DNA of 64,000 nucleotides from Hanleya hanleyi (lineage: Eukaryota; Mollusca; Polyplacophora; Lepidopleurida; Hanleyidae), in assembly GCA_036873755.1 (NCBI GenBank), contig JAVTVY010019589.1, positions 1 to 64,000 on the forward strand. The letters run 5' to 3'. Below are positions 45,504 to 56,049 of this stretch, piece by piece (positions within the stretch are counted from its first letter, which is position 1; each line of letters starts with the position of its first letter). The notes beneath the pieces were generated by a model. The model searched no databases, was not told the origin of the DNA, and was given only the letters and a program-made list of their open reading frames with translations. The position numbers and the translations under genes were made by a program.

Positions 45504-47570
45504 CGTAGTGATTTCCTAATTCACAACAACTTAATGTATATACACGCTCAAACTGGAGCAGGATACAAAGTTATAAAAGTACACGACGTAACCGAAGGGC
45601 GTTGCAAACAGTAACCTCGAAGTCGAATGTAATAAATTTTCCTTCTCTTTAAACGCAGTAGAGATGAACATATTAAATGTTTGTAGCGTTAATCACCAAA
45701 TGTAAGCTCAATGAGATAAATGGGATTATGGATCTTTGTGTCAGTGAACATGAAATAATGTGTCAATGAATATGGTTACATTATGACCTCTCCGATGTAA
45801 TTTGTCTCCTGTACATGAGATTCAGTACTGGAGTTTTATATGGAGAGAATATTAAACATTTACAACAATGTTACTATCAATAACCAAAAAGTCACACAAT
45901 CGACATCCAGAACAAAGATTTTTCCAGGAAACCAAAACAAATCCTTAAAGGATTTTTAAATTCCCGAAGAGAGGAAAAACATTTAAGGTCTCTCGCCGGC
46001 AGGAAAATGAGGTTATTCAAAAATTTTGAATTTGAAATGACCTAACACGAACAAATTTGTCGAGAAGCGGAAGAACAGTAAGAACATTACTAAAGAGCAG
46101 TTTGATGCTCTAGTAGACTGTACTGGTAATACAAACTTGGTAGAAAGAAACCATAGAAGACTTCACGACTTACGTGTCATTAGGCTTAAACCTTGGCCGG
46201 ACCAATAGATTCCCACTCACACTAGTAAAATTTTTAATTTTCTCATAGGGAAGAAATTAAAGTTAGTGCATAAGTCCATCTGAATTATAAGCGTAACACA
46301 GTATACAGATGGAACAGCTTGGTGAGAAACAAAACAAATCACATGTATAAAACAAAATTGTGTATCAAGGTATAGCACAGAATCACAATAAACAGTGGGT
46401 AATAGAATTACTTACTCACGATAACCAACACGTGATCCCTTTGTTGATCGACACACCCTTAATCACATAAAGAGATCAGCAAAGACGCTCATTAAAATGC
46501 AATAAATAGTCGTAGCATTGAAGCCCCGTAACATCCATTTATGCTATTATTATAACATCGTTTACATAGGGTTGAGATGTGGTTACGTACACAAAAACAA
46601 CAAACACGTAAACATGAGAGGCAGAATAAAACCTCCGTAAGATCTCTCTTGAAGACAGGATATCAAAATCACATAATAATACTTGATATAACAAGCGATT
46701 ACCTTCTTGGTATGCCACAGAATTGAATGGATGCAGGTGAGAACAATCAAAGTCCGAACAAAACATACAACAACAACATGAAACCTTGACGGACTGCTTA
46801 TAAAGACTCGGATTTCCCCGGCGGAGAAAAACGAACCTCCCGCGTCAAACGAGGGTAGTTCTCACAATCCTGGTAATTTATACAACAATTCAGTGGATAA
46901 AATCATGAAACAACGAAACAAAAACTTGTTCGTTTAAAGTACATCACAATAGGCTCCATACTGACCGAACAAAACGGAATGTTGGAGACTAATAAAAGCC
47001 TACCTCAAACACACCGGGTCGTAACTCAAAGTTTGTGTGAAGACGTAATATTGACTACACACTGGCCTAATGCAGGACTGTGTTATTTGTTAAACATGAG
47101 ATTTCATAAAGACTTTTAGAAGAACATCGTCAGACGATCATTTCAAGAGAATTTAAAATCTCCGCCCCAAGTATTTAGCGACGTACGTCCAAAGACACTA
47201 AACACGTGGCCGACACAAACGAATCCAACATTCGCCCCACAAATAGATCGGGCACGGAATTAAATAAACTATGTCCACGTTGTTTATTAGCTTCCTTTTT
47301 GGAAGAGATATGTGGTACCGATAGACAGGCGAAATAACCTGCGGTAATGAATTCTTTTGTCTGAAGGAGACAATGGAATGGCCAGGCACCGACCTGGTCT
47401 TTGTTGAGCGTAACAAAGGAACGGGGTTTGGATCAACCTAGACAATGAAACACCGGACCGGGTCAAACTGTCTAGCAACCTAGAATTATCTTCGTGTATG
47501 ATAGTATGGAATACATACCGACGTGGAGAAACTGGGTCTTGACCAGCTCGGTCAAGATCCTAACAACACT
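45504..47570 (-). other. DIRS interior, heavily decayed
   Basis: There is no clear domain. At 45,852 the text TTAAACATTTACAACAATG closely resembles the element's left terminus, and 45,671 has a partial inverse, so remnants of a second related element may be nested here. Confidence 0.35.
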
Positions 47571-47960
47571 TCACACATTGACCAAAGAAATTTCTAAGAC
47601 CCGTCTGTCGATCTCCGAAATAGACGGGTCCTCACAAGCATATAAAAGCAAAGCACGACGGCCCTGGGCATAAATCTTCCAAGCCGTCGGAACCCATAAT
47701 ACATATTCCGCGCACGTGGACGCACAATAACACAAATCTTTACATGAAAAGCAAGCCGTGTGAGCGTCCAAAGGTAACAAATTTTTCCCGCACGTACGAT
47801 ACGGAATAAAAGACGTAACTTCCGACATAATAATACAGTAAGAAAGTTCCGAATAAACAACAAACTCAACACTTGATAAAGGATATACCAGCGAGACAAC
47901 AACAACCAATGTTGTAAAATTGACTCTGAATACTTCCCTAGATGTGCACTGCTCGAGCAA
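47571..47960 (-). pseudogene. DIRS gag-like ORF with Cys-rich motif
   Basis: The 129-codon frame contains RTCGKNLLPLDAHTACFSCK then CASTCAEYVLWVPTAWKIY. The pattern C..C/LP..D.H..C..C....C...TC..C..W is one I associate with first ORFs of YR retroelements in marine invertebrates. One expected Cys is Tyr here (CAEY). Upstream position relative to RT and YR agrees. Confidence 0.4.
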
Positions 47961-48915
47961 ACAGGAGAAAGAGGAAGAGAATTTTGATTGAAATTGTAGT
48001 TTAAGGGCCGCTTCCCATTCGGATTTCGCGGCCCATCAACTCAATGTTTTATTCGATTCTCGCGGTACATTACGTTGTTTATTGAATATCATTTCCAGCG
48101 CTAAATATATAAATAAATAAATAAATAAATAGATAAATAATAAATAACAATGAGAGATTAGTAGGAGATATAAATAGAAGTAAATAAGAATCGCTATATG
48201 TACAAGTTCGTAAGTCTCTTTTTGGTTTTTGGTTAAGTTATACTGGTAATTGTGAGTTGACTGTAATCGCGTGTATGATTCCTTTGTCTTGGTACCCCAT
48301 AGTACGCACAAAGCCGTCCAGAAAAAACTGGGAGAACCAGGGCGTCTTCAGGGTTCTTAGAGCCGACTTCCCGACTGACGCCCTCGGGAACAGGGGGTCC
48401 TTCCAGAAATCTGTGCCTGTAACAATTGCTTGGAGTGTGTATTGGGGTACAGAACGGCAGGTCTACGTTCTATATTGCGTGAAAGTCAAAGGATCATATT
48501 CTGTGTTGAGGCGTCAGTTGGGTAACATCAAAGGGGTATCGTATCCGGAGTGGTCTAGGGTCGAGTATTATGGGTGTTCTTGCTATGCGGCGTTGTTAGT
48601 ATTCTTGAAATCGTCATCCGTCTTCTGTTTTAGGTCTTGTCCAACTCGTCTATGGTCTTCGGTGTGCCTGTATCATATGAAATAGAAGGCTTGTAGTCAT
48701 TCTTGTTTTCTATTGTTTTTCGATGCAATAATTTGATATATCTTCCTCACAACAACAGGCACCCCCGACCGTCGGTCACATAATATGAATAGCAATATAT
48801 AATTAAGTGAGTAAATAGATGGACAAATGGATAAATAACTAAACATTTCGATGGATTCAGTACTTGGTGAATACACAAATAAACAGCTCTGTATTATTTC
48901 TTAATGCATTATCGT
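47961..48915. other. DIRS 5' region, no recognised gene
   Basis: It has an AATA-type microsatellite at 48,107-48,150 and a 142-codon plus-strand frame at 48257-48685 without recognisable domains. Confidence 0.35.
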
Positions 48916-48920
48916 TTGAT

Positions 48921-49260
48921 GGCCATAAAGAATTTGTAGGACAATGAGATAGACGGCCCTCAGTATCAAGGTAACTCCGCCATCACCATTTCCTATATTT
49001 TATGCCGAATACTGCTCGCTATTTGCGATTTGGCCGTGCTATTGTTGTCGTGAATTCAATTAGATTTGGCCATCGTTTGTTTTGTAGGACAGTGGAACAG
49101 ACGGCCCTCAGTATCAAGGTAACTCCGTTGTTGCCATGCCTATTTTATTTCTAAATGAGTCTGTGACATTTTGGCCGGATGTTATGTATGGATAGTTATT
49201 ATGGCCATAATGTTTTGTATGGCTATGGTGCACACGGCCCCCAGTATCAAGGTAACTCCG
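48921..49260 (+). repeat. three imperfect tandem repeats with AGTATCAAGGTAACTCCG
   Basis: Units of 147 and 135 bp each run from GGCCAT(A/C) to ACGGCCCTCAGTATCAAGGT, AACTCCG. The conserved motif is at 48952-48979, 49100-49127 and ~49233-49260. Between motifs the sequence is diverged, so the 28-bp block is the conserved part, perhaps a protein-binding site of the element's 5' region. Confidence 0.8.
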
Positions 49261-49352
49261 ATGCAACCATACCATTTGTTTAAGTCAGAAGAATGATTTG
49301 GCCTCTATCAAATCGTGTGATAGTACTTGGTGTACCAGTGGTTGATTATGTG

Positions 49353-49375
49353 GAAAAAAAAAAAAAAAAAAAAAA
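49353..49375 (+). repeat. A-run of ~23 at the LINE 3' boundary
   Basis: The run lies just beyond the stop of LINE ORF2 (49405) and marks the likely 3' edge of the insertion. On the LINE's sense (minus) strand it reads as T, not A. Confidence 0.8.
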
Positions 49376-49404
49376 ATGTTGACTGCGCATGCACGGCGGT
49401 AGTA

Positions 49405-52400
49405 TTATATACTGGAATAATAACCAGCAGCTTTGATAAAATTTATTAAGGACTTGAATACCTGATTTCTAATGGGGGGCTTAGGGTTTAATATCGCTGG
49501 TAATGTTAAGGGAGTGTTGGATTTTTTTAATTCGTTTCTAAGTGCCTCACGTTGTCGGTTTTGGATTGGGCATTCAAGCAGGACATGTTCTATTGTTTCT
49601 TCTACATTGTTGCATGCGGTACAAAGTGGTGAGGTGTTTTTCAGAAGCATGGACAGATGTGATTTAAGTCCGGTTTTGCCTAGTCTTAACCTGGTGATAA
49701 TGCGGTCGTCGCGTTTGCTGTCTAGCTGGAATCCACAACTCCGTCTTTTCCCCTTATCTAGAATACTATGTAGCCATCTACCTCGGTTTTCTTCATTCCA
49801 TTCTTTTCCCCATTTACTATCTATTCTAGTTCTAATGATGGAATTCAGTTCTTTGGTTCCTAGTCCTATATGCACGTCAGGTGCAGTTTTGGTGAGGCTA
49901 TTTTTGGCTGTCCTATCGGCGGCTTCATTTCCCCTAACGTCCACGTGGGCGGGAATCCAAGCTAAAATGGCGTCAATGTCATTGTCTCGTATTTGTGTAC
50001 ATAAAATTTCTATTTCGTGTATGAGGTCAGGTCTGCTGTCGGATTTGGAGTTCTTTATAGATACCAGTCCGCTTAAGGAATCGCTAAGAATAACGGTGGA
50101 AACAGGTCGGTTCTGAAGAACCCATTCGAGAGCCTTGATTATGGCGACTAATTCAGTGGTGTATACAGACATATTGTCTGGTAGTTTGAAACCTTCGTGA
50201 ATGTCAAGTTCTGGTATAACGAATGCAGAACCTGTATTGTGACTAGTGTTTTTGGAGCCGTCTGTATATATTTTCAAGCGATTTTTCCAATGTGTGTCAA
50301 TATATTCGAGGGCAGTGACCCTAATATGCTCTGGGTTGTCCTGTTTGGTGATGTAGCTATGTATATTCGTGTCCACGTGTGGTGTGATTAGTTGCCATGG
50401 TGGTCTATTGACCTTGTCAGTGTCAGAGATACAAGAGATTGGGATGTCGTGTTCTTGGTATAATAGCTCTATCGTGTAACCGAATGGCGCGGAGTCTTTT
50501 TCCCATTTCCTTTTTAGGAATTCGTATTCTGTTTTTGGGCCAAAAATGTTGTGGCATGGGTGGTTTTCGCCCTTGGCTATTGTTTTCCCTGCATATTTCA
50601 TTGACAGCTCTTCTCGTCTTAAATGTAAGGGTTTTTCATTAGTTTCTATTTGTAGACTACATAATGGAGTTCCTTTGAACGCCCCGGTGGCTATTTTTAA
50701 TGCCGAATACTGGATGCTGTCTATTCTTTTCAGATGGGTCTTGCATGCTGATTGGTAAGCGATTGAACCATAGTCTATTTTGGATCTGATGAGTGTTTGA
50801 TATAATTTGATTAAGCTATGTTTATTGGCCCCCCAGTTGGTACCCGATACACACCTCATAAGGTTCAGGTCCTTGTTACACCGAATAATTAATTGGTCGA
50901 TGTGGTCTTTCCAAGTGAGTTTTCGGTCGAAGATCATACCTAGGTATTTGACACTATTCTTAAACTCGATTTTCTGGCCTCCTAGTGATAGCGTGATGTC
51001 TGTGTTTTGTTTATTTGAGAATAGCACACCGGTAGTTTTGACAGCTGAAAATTTGAATCCCCATTTATCGGCCCAGTCGCTGACTGTATTTAGTACTTTT
51101 TGCATTATACTTGTTAATTTTTTTATCGAGCCAGCAGATTTCCACATGGCAGCATCATCAGCAAAAAGTGATTGTTCAATTTCAGGATGTTTTGTGTCAA
51201 TTTCGTTGGCCAGGCCATTAATCAGGATGTTAAAAAGGGTGGGGCTTATGACGCTGCCCTGTGGGGTGCCGTTATCTAGCTGGTGGTCCATGGACATGGT
51301 GTTACCAATACGAACTTTGAAGCTTCGGTCATGAAGAAAATTTTTATCCAGTGTTGTATCCTGCCCTTAATTCCTAGGTTGTTTAATTGGGTGATAATCC
51401 CGTCCTGCCATACAAGGTCAAACGCCTTTTCTATATCCAAGAAAATGCCTAATGTATATTGGTGTTTGGCATTACCCTTTTTGATTGAGTGTTGGAGTCT
51501 GGCTATGTGGTCTAAAGTACTTCTTTTTTTCCGAAAACCGCTTTGTGTTTTGTTTAACAAGTTGTTGCTTTCCAGGTGATATTCAAGTCTGTTTTTGACC
51601 ATGGTTTCCATAATTTTGCATAAATTTGACGTGAGTGAGATCGGCCTATATGACTTACTATCTGATGGGTCTTTACCAGGTTTTGGTATTGGGATAACAA
51701 TAGATGATTTCCATTTGTTCGGGAGTTGTTTGGTCTTCCAGCTCACATTAATTAGTTTTAGGATTAGTTTCTGGGTGGTGTTTGGTAGGTGCTTTAGGAT
51801 TGTATACCCTAGTTTGTCTTCGCCGGGTGAACTTTCTTTTTTAGAGTGTAAAGCTTTTCTGTATTCATTGATATTAAAGTCTCCGTTAAGGTAGTTTTCT
51901 ATATAGTCATTTGTGTCATTTTCCAGGATCGTTTCTTGTTTGATTTTTCTGAATTCTGGTTTCAGGTTGCTATCGCTACTGTTTGATGCGAATGATTCAG
52001 CAAGATATTCTGCCTTTTCGAGATTAGTTCTCTTTGTTTTGTTTAGTACGGGTATTGTGTTAGTTGCTTTCCCTTGAATGCTTTTTATTATATTCTATAC
52101 TTTCTTTGAGTTAGTTTTCGTATCTATAGTGTTGCAGAAATCTTCCCAGCATCTTGATTTGGCTTCTTTGACGCTTTTTTCTGCTATTCTTTTCAGTTCC
52201 TTATATATTTCATGATCACTCTGGAGGCGGCTTTTTTTGAATTTTCTGAGTGCTTTTTTCTTTGCTGCGATGTTCTTTCCACACTCTTGGTCCCACCAAG
52301 GCACTGGATTTTTGTTGGGTCGCTTATTCGTAACTGGAATATGTTTTTGTGCTATGTTTAGAAGTTTGCTGGTTATATTTTCATTGAAAGTCTCTATATC

Positions 52401-53219
52401 ATTACTAACTATATCGTCATGAATTAGACTTTGGCAATCGTTTTGGAAGCTTTTCCAGTCTGCCTTGGAGTATTGGAAGCGTGGGAGAGGGTCTGTCTGT
52501 TCAAAATCTGGTTTCATGCTAAATTTAGTCAGGATTGGAAAGTGGTCGCTGTCTAGCGTATCTGGTAGGACTGCCCATTCTGATTTAACTGCTAGTTCGG
52601 GAGAGACTATTGTTAGGTCAATTGCAGTGAGTTTACCGGTTCGCATATCTATTCTAGTCCCTTCTCCCGAGTTCAGGAATACGAGGTTATTATCATCTAA
52701 CCATTTTTCTACTGATTTACCCCTATCATCTGACGTGGTGCAGGTTTCGTCCCAGATTGGATTATGGCTATTATAATCGCCGCAGATTATAATTGGCGAG
52801 TCATATTTTTGGGTGATTTTGTTAAGTTCTTTTTGTGATATTGTTTTTAGAGTGCCAGGGGAGTACAGGTTCACTATATTTATAGGTTTATTATTTTGGA
52901 ACACCCGTATAGCTTGCCATTCGAGGTCTTCATTTTCTGGGCTCTTGTCTAATTCTAGCTGTATGAGTTCTTCCTTAACGAGTGTGAGGTTGCCTCCCTT
53001 TGGGCCGTTTAGTCTGTCTTGTCTATATGGCGTATATCCTTTTATTGCAAATTTATTTTTTCCTGGCTTAAGAAATGTTTCTTGTATACATATGATGTCA
53101 GGGCTTATTTCATTTACTAAGATTTTGAGATTGTCTCCGTGTTTTGCAATGCTATTTGCATTCCATTGTAGTATGGTGAGTTTATTGAAAATTGGGTTGT
53201 GTATTACGCGGTGGGTCTA
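49405..53219 (-). pseudogene. LINE ORF2: endonuclease, reverse transcriptase, RNase H (one stop, one frameshift)
   Basis: About 1,270 codons on the minus strand. The endonuclease begins LTILQWNANSIAKHGDNLK; catalytic boxes are CIQETF, CGDYNSHNPIWDE and SDHFPI. The RT has SYRPISLTSNLCKIMETMV, LGIFLDIEKAFDLVW and TPQGSVISPTLFNILINGL with the catalytic FADD. RNase H follows (IYTDGSK, YTTELVAI, LSDS, WIPAHVDVRGNEAAD) and then CTACNNVEETIEHVLLEC. Two lesions are visible: an in-frame TAG at 52095-52097, where a Trp codon would fit, and a single-base shift in an A-run near 51,338. RNase H after RT and an APE endonuclease place it in the I/Jockey group (Nimb- or I-like). No ATG opens the frame after the ORF1 stop, so reinitiation or readthrough would be needed. 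Confidence 0.88.
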
Positions 53220-53239
53220 ATCTATTGTCCTAGGTGTTC

Positions 53240-54442
53240 TCATATAGAGGTGTTGAGGGCGTTATTGTTTTTCTTGGGAGTTGATGTTTTTCTTTTGTAT
53301 TTCGGATTGAATCCCCATGCTATTATTTCTTTGGGGTTAAATTCCCAATTCAAGAAGTCTTGAGCAATGCGGGCTATTATGTCAGCTTTATTCGTTTTGG
53401 AGTTGGCATTGTGGACTGAGTTAATAACAATGTTAATAAAGCCTAGGAATTCGATTTTACTCATACTAATTGTTTCGGGTTTGTCCGCGGTTTCTGACTC
53501 CATTGATTGTTCTGTCACTGGTGCCTTATTGTTATTTGCTACTTCGCTCACAGGTTTTCGCAGGTCTATTGTTTCTCTGAGTTTTTGATTCACTTTAGTT
53601 TCTCTGATTTTTCTATTCATTCTGGTTTCTTTTACAGCTTCTGCGTAAGAAATTCCTTTGTCTGCCTTAGTGAATTCAACTCTTTTTGCCTCTTTGAAAG
53701 CTATACAACCCTTGTAGGCCGCTGAATGGTTGCCTTTGCAGTTTACACATGTTACTTTTCTTTCTGTACATTCTTCGTATTTATGATTTCCAGAGCATTT
53801 CGCACATACAACTTGGGATTTACAAAATCTAGCTATATGACCACCATATTTCTGACAGTTATGGCATCGTTTTGGTGTGTCAAAAAAAGGTTTAACTATA
53901 ATGTTACGAAGCCATAGCCGGACAGTTTCCGGTAATTTTGATCCTTTGAATACTAGCATAATGCTTGTCGTTTCCTGTTTGTTCTTTTGCATTCTTTTGG
54001 CATATACGACGTTTTGTTTTGAGAGAGTGGGGAGAATGTCTTCTAGTTTGATACTGTGGTCAATTCCATAAATTACTCCTTTGCATTGCTCTCTACGCTG
54101 TATGAATTGTTTTACCGAGACAGGTTTATCTGCTAGCAGGTCTAAATGTAGTAATTTCTCGTACTGAGTTTGTGATTTGCAGTGGACTTTCAGATCACCA
54201 CCCGGTAGTTCAAAGATTTGATGTACGTCACCAGCACATTTTTTTAGATCGTTTGCTACCTTGGCCTTTGGGAATTTACATGCTCTCATTTGGGTTAAAC
54301 TATGGATGATGGCGATAAAATTTGCTAGACTACTAGGCCTTTCGGGTAGGGATCGTTGTTTTTTGGTGGGTGGGGATTTTTCAGTGTTGATTTCTGAGAG
54401 CTTCCTTTTAGGTGTTTTTACGGTGGATTGAGAGGCTTCCAT
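53240..54442 (-). CDS. LINE ORF1, gag-like protein with three zinc knuckles
   Basis: Intact 400-codon frame, ATG at 54442, stop TGA at 53240-53242. A basic N-terminus (KTPKRKLSEI, PPTKKQRS) precedes an RRM-like/PRE_C2HC-type gag domain (residues ~45-190). Then come knuckles CHNCQKYGGHIARFC, CAKCSGNHKYEEC and CVNCKGNHSAAYKGC (residues ~193-250), followed by a Lys/Glu-rich tail. It binds LINE RNA to form the RNP. The ORF2 frame is closed by a TAG at ~53,217 and opens immediately after, 20 bp downstream of the ORF1 stop. Confidence 0.9.
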   Translation of the reverse strand: MEASQSTVKTPKRKLSEINTEKSPPTKKQRSLPERPSSLANFIAIIHSLTQMRACKFPKAKVANDLKKCAGDVHQIFELPGGDLKVHCKSQTQYEKLLHLDLLADKPVSVKQFIQRREQCKGVIYGIDHSIKLEDILPTLSKQNVVYAKRMQKNKQETTSIMLVFKGSKLPETVRLWLRNIIVKPFFDTPKRCHNCQKYGGHIARFCKSQVVCAKCSGNHKYEECTERKVTCVNCKGNHSAAYKGCIAFKEAKRVEFTKADKGISYAEAVKETRMNRKIRETKVNQKLRETIDLRKPVSEVANNNKAPVTEQSMESETADKPETISMSKIEFLGFINIVINSVHNANSKTNKADIIARIAQDFLNWEFNPKEIIAWGFNPKYKRKTSTPKKNNNALNTSI

Positions 54443-54706
54443 TGTTTGATTTGTTTTTGTTTAGATCAAGACTACTTGTTATTTGCTAAGGAGTGACTTT
54501 AGTGATAGGAAAAATTAGTATAGGTGCAAGAATTCAATTCAAAACTTAGCTCTGGCTGGCTGGTTTCTCCCGCTGTTTGTTGTTGTAGTATAGGTAATCC
54601 TGTAAAGCCCGGGGAACAAAGACCGCAGAGGAACACAAAGGCTGGGAAAGCTGGGCTGGTTTGGTAGAACACAAAAACACGTCCGTTCACTTTGAGCGCT
54701 GAGTAT
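54443..54706 (-). other. LINE 5'UTR and DIRS junction
   Basis: The LINE 5' end lies somewhere here; no target duplication could be defined. The nearest promoter is the TATATAAG box of the DIRS terminal repeat at 54729-54736, oriented toward LINE ORF1 at a distance of ~290 bp from its ATG. Confidence 0.5.
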
Positions 54707-54899
54707 GAGAGAATGGGCTGTGCATTGTCTTATATAGTAACCACGTTGGGAAGAGTGAGAGCTCTCCTAGGGGCGGATAACTCTATCTCCTAGGGGAGAT
54801 AATTTTTAGTTTTAACTTCCGTTTTCTACGTTTGATTGTGCATTTAAATGGAGTTTAAAGGCAATAATTGAAGCAGGTTTACGATTTAGGCAACGAATA
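54707..54899. repeat. DIRS right (5') inverted terminal repeat
   Basis: 174-bp core (54707-54880) inverse to 41854-42027, then the outer extension ending GGCAACGAATA. A TATA box (54729-54736, minus) points into the element. GAATA at 54895-54899 is the crossover sequence shared with the target. Confidence 0.85.
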
Positions 54900-55275
54900 C
54901 ACATCTTCATACTGGGGACACACCTCCAACCGAGAACGTCCCCGGTTTGACAAAGTCTGGGAATCTGTTTTGCTGCCCGTTTTATGATCTTGTATACAAC
55001 ACTATAGTGAAGAAAAAATAAATGAGGTACATGTCCCCATTTTGACTGGAGAAATCACAAAGGGGTGTGTTTGAAATTGAAAACAGGTGTTTGCCTGGGT
55101 GTCCCGACTTTGTAGGAATGTTTTGATGTGTCCCCACTAACAGTGTGGAATACAGGTTTGGTTATTTCAAGTGCTGTGCAAATGTGAAGTGGTCGGAATG
55201 TGTCATGGAAATCCTGAGGCTGCCCAGAACAAAATCCAGTAGGAGGCTATTTCTTAAATAGCCAATATATAGTCC

Positions 55276-56049
55276 CTACTTGAATGGTTGTCGGTGAATA
55301 TCCTCACTAAGCACCTCTCGTAAACGTTTGTGTGCACATGTGTGTGTGCGCGTGTGTGTGTGTGAGAGAGAATTATGGTTTAATTTATGCAACAAATCGA
55401 TTTCTCTCAAATAACCTAAAATCGAATCTTCTTTTACCAGACTTAAAAGATATCGTAAAGTAGCTGCTCGATAAAAGGAATCTCTTACAATCTTGTATAT
55501 ACAGTCGATCAAGATATGTTTCACTGGGAAATCTTCTTGGCATGGAATACCTGTTTTAGTAAATGTTCGTGAATTAATATTAGTCGCGTATGGCAGATTC
55601 TACACCGCCTGATCGTGACTTGATCGAAACGATTCTGGCTACTCCGAAAAGTGTAGCCCATGGGTTTTCAACTCGTAAAGTTTGTTTTTACAAACAATCA
55701 TTTCTTGAAAACTCATCCGAATAAATATCCCACAACGAACAAGGTGTAGAGAGAGCGAGAGAGAGAATTAAGGTTTAATGTCGCGTTCACCAATATTTCA
55801 GCTATATAGCGACGATCAAACAAAATTCTAAGTACCGTACTCAAGTCACTAACTTAGTAATCCAACGCATTGAAACAATCACACATTGAAACTTATGTAA
55901 CAAACCGATTTCTCGCAAATAACCCAAGATGCAATCCTCCCTCACCCGACTAAAAAGATCTTCCAAAGTAGTCGCTCGATAAAAAGCATCTCTTGCAATC
56001 TTAAAATCTATACATTCGATAAGAATATGTTTCACCGTCAGATCATCAT
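55276..56049 (-). pseudogene. LINE ORF2 3' end fragments (unit 2 copies)
   Basis: These match 33,049-33,809 of unit 1, including KHILIDCIYKIVRDSFYRAA (55276-55524) and KHILIECIDFKIARDAFYRA (55841-56035), with a shorter GA tract at ~55,749. Similarity to unit 1 stops abruptly at 56,049 after GATCATCAT. Confidence 0.7.

Larger units (their letters stand above)
41814..54899 (-). mobile_element. DIRS-type tyrosine-recombinase retroelement with a nested LINE, 13.1 kb
   Basis: The insertion is defined by unit 1, where the site reads GTTATGAATACACATC (32,634-32,649). It has a 174-bp inverted repeat (41854-42027 and 54707-54880, almost identical), unique outer extensions at each terminus, and an internal complementary region (42105-42200) made of the complements of both termini. 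Coding remnants on the minus strand run gag-like zinc motif (47,960), RT (45,503-45,059), recombinase (44,238-43,788). This architecture is that of DIRS1-group elements, which replicate via a circle and integrate by a tyrosine recombinase. The two junctions are those expected from crossover at a shared GAATA (41809-41813, 54895-54899). The LINE at ~49,380-54,500 is nested between the 5' repeat and gag; without it the element is about 8 kb. Its own genes are decayed. Confidence 0.8.

Noticed and set aside
48257..48685. 142-codon plus-strand frame as a gene.
   Set aside because: No recognisable domain, and it lies in the non-coding 5' region of the DIRS element on the opposite strand.
49353..49375. 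A-run as the LINE's poly(A) tail.
   Set aside because: The LINE is on the minus strand, so a poly(A) tail would appear as T on the plus strand; the run is A.
49472..50116. Plus-strand frames of 100-214 codons opposite the LINE (49,472-53,600).
   Set aside because: They are antisense shadows of ORF1 and ORF2, whose domains are clear on the minus strand.
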